Shown here: positions 1 through 3,981 of the stretch, piece after piece
Layout: each line of letters opens with the position of its first letter
Numbering within the stretch: position 1 is the stretch's first letter
DNA from: Parvularcula sp963922235
Lineage (GTDB): Bacteria; Pseudomonadota; Alphaproteobacteria; Caulobacterales; Parvularculaceae
Direction of reading: 5' to 3'
Assembly (NCBI GenBank): GCA_963922235.1
Contig: CAWUIJ010000144.1
Location: forward strand, 1-6,425
Length of the DNA: 6,425 nt
The notes under the pieces: generated by a model
Told to the model about the DNA's origin: nothing
Databases searched by the model: none
The model's input: only the letters and a program-made list of their open reading frames with translations
Program-made: the position numbers and the translations under genes

Positions 1-2
1 GC

Positions 3-506
3 ATGACCAAACCGCTTGTTGGCCTTTATCCGGGTACGTTCGACCCCATTACGGTGGGCCATCTTGATATCATCAAGCGCGCAGCGAAGCTTGTCGACGA
101 GTTGGTGATCGGCGTCGCCGTGCACTCAGGCAAGAACCCGATATTCTCACTTGAGGAGCGCCAAGAGCTGGTGCGCGCTTCCTTGAAGGAGCTTGAGGGT
201 AAGACGCGCGCCACCATTCGTGTGGAGCCTTTCGAAGGCCTGTTGATGACCTATGCTGAAGGCGTGAAGGCCAGTGTGATTTTCCGAGGCCTGCGCGCGG
301 TGTCGGACTTTGAGTATGAGTTCCAGATGGTGGGCATGAATGCTGTGCTCAACGCCGATATCGAGACCGTCTTTTTGATGGCTGACGTGAAGTACCAGGC
401 CGTCGCTAGCCGCTGGGTCAAAGAGATCGCTCAATTGGGTGGTCGGTTTGAGCCCTTCGTTCCCGCTCCCGTGGTCGCGCCCTTGGCGGCTAAGGTCAAA
501 GCCTGA
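3..506 (+). CDS. coaD: Phosphopantetheine adenylyltransferase (CoaD)
   Basis: This enzyme transfers AMP from ATP to 4'-phosphopantetheine, giving dephospho-CoA and pyrophosphate, the penultimate step of cytosolic coenzyme A synthesis. The 167-residue product is close to the usual family length of about 160. It opens with the nucleotidyltransferase signature PGTFDPITVGH (residues 10-20), which contains the T/HxGH motif ending at His20. RGLRAVSDFEYEFQM (95-109) and ETVFLMAD (121-128) follow. The ATP-phosphate motif, ISSSLVKE in E. coli, reads VASRWVKE here (134-141), and the usual MNR is MNA. I take both as lineage drift because the rest of the fold is intact. The ATG lies two bases into the window, so its promoter and ribosome binding site are not visible. 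The stop is 58 bp before the first cyclophilin gene, which suggests one transcript. Identification is very secure. Confidence 0.97.
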   Translation: MTKPLVGLYPGTFDPITVGHLDIIKRAAKLVDELVIGVAVHSGKNPIFSLEERQELVRASLKELEGKTRATIRVEPFEGLLMTYAEGVKASVIFRGLRAVSDFEYEFQMVGMNAVLNADIETVFLMADVKYQAVASRWVKEIAQLGGRFEPFVPAPVVAPLAAKVKA

Positions 507-564
507 AGCGGGTTTAAGCCTTACCCGGCTTTCTGAATACGAAGTGATCGGCTATCCGCACCCT

Positions 565-1458
565 ATGAAACAGATTCTCACTTCCCTTGCGTGTGCACTT
601 CTTGGCTTCTGGGCCGTCGCTTTCGGACAGGCGACGCCTGAGCCAGAGGTCGCGGCACAGATCCTAAGCGACGCAGCTGACGACGAATGGCGCCCACTTG
701 ATACCGATAATGTGTTGGTGCTCGATCTTCCCTCGGGCGAGCTTCTCATTGAAATGCGGCCCGACCTCGCGCCCCGGCATATCGACCGAATCCGGACCTT
801 GGTGCGGATGGGCTTCTATGATGGGTTGCTGTTCCACCGGGTGATCGATGGCTTCATGGCGCAGGGCGGCGATCCTCTGGGCAACGGCACAGGTGGGTCG
901 GATCTTCCCGACCTTCCGGCCGAGTTCGTTCATTTCATGAACAACTATTCCAATATCGAGTTTCTTGGCCGTGGCCCGCGGTCGCCTCGCATTGGGTTTC
1001 TGGGCAGCATGCCCGTGGCGAGCCAGTCCGCAAGCCTCCCGTCTTTTCTCGAAACGAACGATGTCATCATGTGGCCCATGCACTGCCCAGGCGTGATGTC
1101 GATGGCGCGAAGCGGTGATCCGAACTCTGCCAATAGCCAATACTTCATTATGATCGGCGATAGCCGCGATGCTTTGGATAAGCGCTACACCGCATGGGGT
1201 AAGGTTCTGACCGGTGAGCGCAATGTGCGCCGGATCAACCGCGGTGAGCCGCCCGTGCGTCCCACGCCGATGCTGCGCCTCCGTATGATGACCGACCTTC
1301 CGATTGATGAGCAAAGGCAGGTCGATGTGTTGAAGACGGACGGCGAAACCTTCAAAGCATGGCTTCGCGCAACAGGTGGGATGACCGAAGACGGCTTTTT
1401 CCCAGATATCTGTTCCATCAACGTACCGGTCCGCATTGGAGGCGAGATCATTTCATGA
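565..1458 (+). CDS. Exported cyclophilin-type peptidyl-prolyl cis-trans isomerase with a large insertion
   Basis: This is predicted to catalyse cis-trans isomerisation of Xaa-Pro bonds in the periplasm. I chose the ATG at 565 because it starts a clean signal peptide: MK, then a hydrophobic stretch to about residue 20, with likely cleavage near GQA (21-23). The reading frame is open further upstream, but those codons overlap coaD or give a non-signal N-terminus. The product is 297 residues. The catalytic block FHRVIDGFMAQGGD (90-103) holds the expected Arg92 and Gln100. SQYFI (191-195) and YTAWGKV (208-214) complete the active site. Two parts are unusual. About 50 extra residues (roughly 123-175) sit between AEF and GVMSMAR, where the downstream paralogue has only a few. 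A tail of about 55 residues follows the cyclophilin core. No good Shine-Dalgarno sequence precedes the start. The stop overlaps the next gene's ATG. Family is certain; the compartment is inferred. Confidence 0.93.
   Translation: MKQILTSLACALLGFWAVAFGQATPEPEVAAQILSDAADDEWRPLDTDNVLVLDLPSGELLIEMRPDLAPRHIDRIRTLVRMGFYDGLLFHRVIDGFMAQGGDPLGNGTGGSDLPDLPAEFVHFMNNYSNIEFLGRGPRSPRIGFLGSMPVASQSASLPSFLETNDVIMWPMHCPGVMSMARSGDPNSANSQYFIMIGDSRDALDKRYTAWGKVLTGERNVRRINRGEPPVRPTPMLRLRMMTDLPIDEQRQVDVLKTDGETFKAWLRATGGMTEDGFFPDICSINVPVRIGGEIIS
1438..1442 (+). promoter_or_regulatory. Shine-Dalgarno for the second cyclophilin, inside the preceding gene
   Basis: GGAGG lies in the last codons of the upstream cyclophilin gene, 12 nt before the ATG at 1455. 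A further GAG lies about 8 nt before that ATG. It supports the start at 1455 over in-frame codons further upstream, and it fits translational coupling through the ATGA overlap. Confidence 0.6.
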
Positions 1459-1895
1459 GCACTCTTAAACTCACCCTCGAAACCGGCGACGTGACAATCG
1501 AAACGTTCGAGGACAAAGCCCCGAAACATGTCGAGCAAATCACGCGCCTTGCCGAAGACGGCTTTTACGACGGCCTTGTCTTCCACCGCGTGATCGACGG
1601 TTTCATGGCACAAGGCGGCTGCCCAGAGGGCACAGGTATGGGCGGTGCGGACGAGCACATCCCGGCTGAATTCAACGATACACCTCACGTCGAAGGCATT
1701 GTTTCGATGGCGCGTGCGCAGGACCCGAACTCGGCATCAAGCCAGTTCTTCATCTGCCTTGACGATGCGACTTTCCTTGATGGTCAGTACACAGCCTGGG
1801 GTAAGGTGACGAGCGGTATGGAGCACGTCCACGCGATCCAAAAGGGCGAGCCACCAGCTGAGCCAACCAAGATCATCAAGTTCGCGAAGGCCTAA
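1455..1895 (+). CDS. Cytosolic cyclophilin-type peptidyl-prolyl cis-trans isomerase (PpiB-like)
   Basis: This is a minimal single-domain prolyl isomerase of 146 residues without a signal peptide, so it should act in the cytosol on folding proteins. FHRVIDGFMAQGGC (43-56) carries the catalytic Arg45 and Gln53. SIVSMAR-like GIVSMAR (81-87), SQFFI (96-100) and YTAWGKV (112-118) are all present. The start ATG overlaps the stop of the upstream cyclophilin gene (ATGA) and has GGAGG upstream. An open frame extends 5' to 1359, but that part only shadows the upstream gene. The two proteins share an almost identical block, GFYDGL-[LV]-FHRVIDGFMAQGG, so they look like a tandem duplication that later diverged in location. 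The 3' end runs into the convergent TerB-like gene, with 4 shared bases at the stops. Length and motifs match bacterial PpiB-type enzymes; the exact orthologue name is not certain. Confidence 0.95.
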   Translation: MSTLKLTLETGDVTIETFEDKAPKHVEQITRLAEDGFYDGLVFHRVIDGFMAQGGCPEGTGMGGADEHIPAEFNDTPHVEGIVSMARAQDPNSASSQFFICLDDATFLDGQYTAWGKVTSGMEHVHAIQKGEPPAEPTKIIKFAKA

Positions 1896-1903
1896 GCTTT
1901 CGC
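1884..1903. terminator. Stem-loop holding both convergent stop codons; possible bidirectional transcription end
   Basis: GCGAAGGC (1884-1891) and GCTTTCGC (1896-1903) form an 8-bp stem with one G-U pair in the plus-strand RNA (1889 with 1898), closing the four-base loop CTAA (1892-1895). That loop is exactly the four bases shared by the two overlapping stop codons, TAA on plus and TAG on minus. In the minus-strand RNA the same position is an A-C mismatch. No U-tract follows on either strand, so it is not a classical intrinsic terminator. It may protect 3' ends, assist Rho-dependent ending, or simply result from both proteins ending in Ala-Lys-Ala. The structure is seen in the sequence; terminator function is inferred. 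Confidence 0.4.
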
Positions 1904-2335
1904 CTCGGCCCGGCGGCGCGCCTCTGCGCTGTCGGTGTCTTCGAGATAGATCAGTCCAACCAAACGACGGATGATCATCTCCTCGTGCGGGTCGCGCTCA
2001 TCATCGCTGAGAACGATCCGCCACATATCTTCGACCAATGACATTTTCTCATCCCGTTCGAGGCCGGTTTTGACCACGCGGCTGAAGGCATACATGTCAT
2101 TGGACGCGGCCTGAGCATCCTCGGCTTCTGCGCGCAGGGCAGTTGCTTCTTCGTCAGAGAGATCATACCGCCGTTTGATCATCTGTGTGATGAGCGCCTT
2201 TTCTTCATCTGTATAGACCTCATCGGCGCGGGCCGCTTCTACCAAAAGAGCCGTGACGGCCTGGCGGAGGTCTCCAGCTTCATCAGAGGGCGCAGGCGCT
2301 TGCCCGCGGAACGTCTGAAACAGCTTATCGAGCAT
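1892..2335 (-). CDS. TerB-like (tellurite resistance protein B family) protein
   Basis: This is a 147-residue, charged, all-helical-looking cytosolic protein with no signal peptide or membrane segment. After a short N-terminus (MLDKLFQTFRG), helices around 21-35 lead into EAARADEVYTDEEKALI (33-49). This is the acidic, EF-hand-like motif I associate with TerB/COG4103-type domains, in which Asp and Glu side chains may bind metal. A related acidic segment with DDERDPHEEM (111-120) precedes IIRRLVGLIYL (121-131). The family name comes from tellurite resistance operons, but isolated chromosomal members like this one have no settled function, and no ter genes lie nearby. I chose ATG 2335 because GAGGA lies 8 nt upstream; the open frame to 2446 only shadows the S4 gene. 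It overlaps the S4 gene by 11 nt, so the two are probably translated together. Family assignment is by pattern and moderately sure. Confidence 0.82.
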   Translation of the reverse strand: MLDKLFQTFRGQAPAPSDEAGDLRQAVTALLVEAARADEVYTDEEKALITQMIKRRYDLSDEEATALRAEAEDAQAASNDMYAFSRVVKTGLERDEKMSLVEDMWRIVLSDDERDPHEEMIIRRLVGLIYLEDTDSAEARRRAEAKA

Positions 2336-2642
2336 AACGATTGTCCTCGTGATCGGGTTCGGTTGGAGCCGCCTGGTCGTTGTAGCAAAGGGCAGCTTCT
2401 GGTGCTGACACACGCCGCTCAGGCAGGCTGAGCACCTCCAAGACAAAAAGGCGCGGACCGCGCATGACGGTCACTGTGTCTCCTATGCGGATCTTGAAGC
2501 CTGGCTTGTCCGTTCGCAGCGTTTGACCATCGCGACCGACGCGCACACCTTTGCCGCTGATGACCTTGGCCGAAAGGGCGCGGGTCTTAAAAATCCGCAC
2601 AGACCATAGCCACTTATCGAGCCTTTGCGCGTCGTCCGTCAA
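2325..2642 (-). CDS. S4-domain RNA-binding protein (Hsp15/HslR-like)
   Basis: This is a 105-residue basic protein whose first half is an S4 RNA-binding fold: RLDKWLWSVRIFKTRALSAKVI (residues 7-28) followed by GKGVRVG (30-36) and IRIGDTVTV (51-59). The opening RLDKWLW is typical of the Hsp15 group, which in E. coli binds 50S subunits carrying stalled nascent chains and helps recycle them. Whether this homologue does the same is inference. No ATG is available: an in-frame TGA at 2657-2655 limits the start to TTG at 2654 or TTG at 2642. I prefer 2642, because GAGAGG lies just upstream and MTDDAQRLDKW is a family-like N-terminus. The 3' end overlaps the TerB-like gene by 11 nt, and the MFS gene ends 53 bp upstream on the same strand, so all three may share a transcript. 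The tail after about residue 88 is polar and probably disordered. Confidence 0.88.
   Translation of the reverse strand: MTDDAQRLDKWLWSVRIFKTRALSAKVISGKGVRVGRDGQTLRTDKPGFKIRIGDTVTVMRGPRLFVLEVLSLPERRVSAPEAALCYNDQAAPTEPDHEDNRYAR
2344..2348 (-). promoter_or_regulatory. Shine-Dalgarno for the TerB-like gene
   Basis: On the minus strand GAGGA lies 8 nt before the ATG at 2335, inside the final codons of the S4 gene. It fixes the TerB-like start and supports coupled translation across the 11-nt overlap. Confidence 0.6.
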
Positions 2643-2646
2643 ACTG

Positions 2647-2652
2647 CCTCTC
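2647..2652 (-). promoter_or_regulatory. Shine-Dalgarno-like sequence deciding the TTG start of the S4 gene
   Basis: GAGAGG on the minus strand lies 4 nt before TTG 2642. The spacing is short but usable. The alternative TTG at 2654 has no comparable purine run ahead of it, so this element favours the shorter, 105-residue product. Confidence 0.4.
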
Positions 2653-2695
2653 AATCAAAGTGCCAGCGAAGGGCATGCGGAGGGGCTTGGCAAGC

Positions 2696-3895
2696 TTAAC
2701 TCCGCTCCAGAATGCGGCGTGAAGTCCAGTAAAGCGAAGCGCAGGCGATGACGCAGTAGGCGGTCATCCAGCCGAACTGAGTCGGCAGCGGTACCCCGCG
2801 ATCGATCAAGAGACCCGTGATCCAGGGGCCAAGAGCCGTGGAGAAGACCATCGCTGACTGGATCACCGACCGGATCGAGCCGAGATATTTTGTTCCGTAT
2901 GCCTCTGGCCAGAACGATCCGAAGAGCGTGTTGGAGAACCCGTAGCTCACGCCGAAAAGTCCAAAAAAGATGAGCACGCCGATGGGCCCATCGAGCCATG
3001 CCACGGCAGCGCAACCAAGGGCCAAGGGGACAAGAAAGATCGGCAAGAGCGCCGTCGCGCTGAACCGGTCAACAAGCCGCCCGGTGAGGAGCGCGAAGCT
3101 CAGTGTCAGAACAGCCATGACGGGGATGCCAGCAGCCATGGTGCCTTCGGCCAAGCCCCGCACTTCGGCCAGGTAATCGCGGTGGAAGAACAAGGTGGTG
3201 CCGATAAAGGCTGGCGCGAGAACCGCGGTCAAAACGAGGTAGAAAAGGGGATCTCTCAAAACCTCGCCGCGAGTCCAATCGCGAACGGGGCTGACCACAT
3301 CTTCCTCTGTGCCCTGCGGAATGCGCTCTTTGCGCAGAAGAAAAATGACCAAGGGTAGGGCAATCAGAAGCAGTGCAGCTGCGCCCGTGAGCCAACCCAC
3401 CTGGTAGCCGTAAGCGGCGACAAGAAGGGTGAAGGTGAGCGGAAAGAGCGCCTCTTGACCCTGAAACCCAATGACAACCATCGAGACCGCTTTTCCGCGG
3501 GAGGCTTTGAACCAGCGCGCGGTCTCGGTCAGCGCGATGTGGCTCATCATCCCTTGGCCAAGGAGGCGAAGGAGATAGAGGCTGACACCGAGCATCAGGA
3601 TCGAGTTGGCAAAAGCCATCATCACGCAGGCAAAAGCGAGGCTCGGGATCACGACCGCGGCGACTTGCCATCCGGGCCGGAAATCCATGACCCGGCCGAC
3701 AAACGGCAGGGTCGCGGCGCTAGCGAGCGTCGCAAGGCCATAGAGATTGCCCCATTGGCCGTTGCTCATCCCAAAGGCTTCGCGCAGCTCCCCGCCGCTC
3801 GCACCAATAAAAATCGTCTGCCCGAACCCTGAGAAGAGCGTCAGAAGAAATCCGCCGAAAAGCCAGCGTGCGTTGTCGCGATAAAAGGATGGCAT
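2696..3895 (-). CDS. MFS transporter, substrate unknown
   Basis: This is a 399-residue inner-membrane secondary transporter of the major facilitator superfamily, with about twelve hydrophobic segments in two halves. The first six span roughly residues 13-187. A charged loop near 188-215 follows, then segments from about 217 to 392. Motif A-like sequences appear after helix 2 (GRVMDFRPGW, 67-76) and in the second half (GRLVDRF, 272-278). RLLGQGMMSHIALTETARWFKASRGKA (starting at 110) resembles the helix 4-5 region of MFS members with monocarboxylate/OFA-like architecture, but that is not enough to name a substrate. The start is the ATG at 3895 (MPSFYRDNARWL). The open frame continues to a TTG at 3931, which would add a poor arginine-rich N-terminus. 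No clear Shine-Dalgarno is seen. It is divergent from a secreted carboxypeptidase gene, so import of peptide-breakdown products is possible but unproven. The S4 and TerB-like genes follow on the same strand. Confidence 0.9.
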   Translation of the reverse strand: MPSFYRDNARWLFGGFLLTLFSGFGQTIFIGASGGELREAFGMSNGQWGNLYGLATLASAATLPFVGRVMDFRPGWQVAAVVIPSLAFACVMMAFANSILMLGVSLYLLRLLGQGMMSHIALTETARWFKASRGKAVSMVVIGFQGQEALFPLTFTLLVAAYGYQVGWLTGAAALLLIALPLVIFLLRKERIPQGTEEDVVSPVRDWTRGEVLRDPLFYLVLTAVLAPAFIGTTLFFHRDYLAEVRGLAEGTMAAGIPVMAVLTLSFALLTGRLVDRFSATALLPIFLVPLALGCAAVAWLDGPIGVLIFFGLFGVSYGFSNTLFGSFWPEAYGTKYLGSIRSVIQSAMVFSTALGPWITGLLIDRGVPLPTQFGWMTAYCVIACASLYWTSRRILERS

Positions 3896-3945
3896 GGTGC
3901 GCGAGTGACCATGTCTGCTGCCGCGTCGCAAGCCCAGTTGGTTAT

Positions 3946-3976
3946 TTGACTGATCTCGCTTAGCGTCATCAGCGAA
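3946..3976. promoter_or_regulatory. Long imperfect palindrome between divergent genes; candidate operator
   Basis: The sequence is symmetric about base 3961. The inner arms are CGCT (3957-3960) and AGCG (3962-3965), then CTGAT (3950-3954) and ATCAG (3968-3972), and finally TT (3946-3947) and AA (3975-3976). Eleven of 15 half-site positions are complementary. It lies in the 86-bp region between the MFS and M14 peptidase starts, with its downstream edge 5 bp before the peptidase ATG. A TTGACT resembling a -35 box (3946-3951) sits at its left edge, but no good -10 follows. A dimeric regulator binding here could control both genes; an RNA hairpin is a weaker alternative. Confidence 0.35.
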
Positions 3977-3981
3977 GTGAG

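Noticed and set aside
509..532. Possible terminator hairpin after coaD (AAGCC/GGCTT or CGGGT/ACCCG)
   Set aside because: Only 5-bp stems that exclude each other, followed by a poor T-run. The short spacing and related gene order fit read-through into the cyclophilins better.
592..594. Cys10 in the first cyclophilin's signal peptide as a lipoprotein anchor
   Set aside because: The preceding residues S-L-A do not fit a good lipobox, and cysteine at position 10 leaves too short a hydrophobic region. An ordinary signal peptide cut near residue 23 fits better.
1385..1566. 15-bp direct repeat CCGAAGACGGCTTTT at 1385-1399 and 1552-1566
   Set aside because: Both copies encode E-D-G-F in frame within the cyclophilin genes. 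No target-site or mobile-element context; probably codon-use coincidence.
664..1688. Minus-strand open frames of up to 216 codons opposite the cyclophilin genes
   Set aside because: The plus strand encodes two intact cyclophilins here. The antisense products are His/Arg-rich with no family resemblance, as expected from GC-rich codon shadows.
3946..3974. Sigma-70-type promoter with TTGACT as -35 upstream of the peptidase gene
   Set aside because: No sequence 16-18 bp downstream resembles TATAAT, and transcription would begin almost at the ATG. Kept only as a remark on the palindrome.
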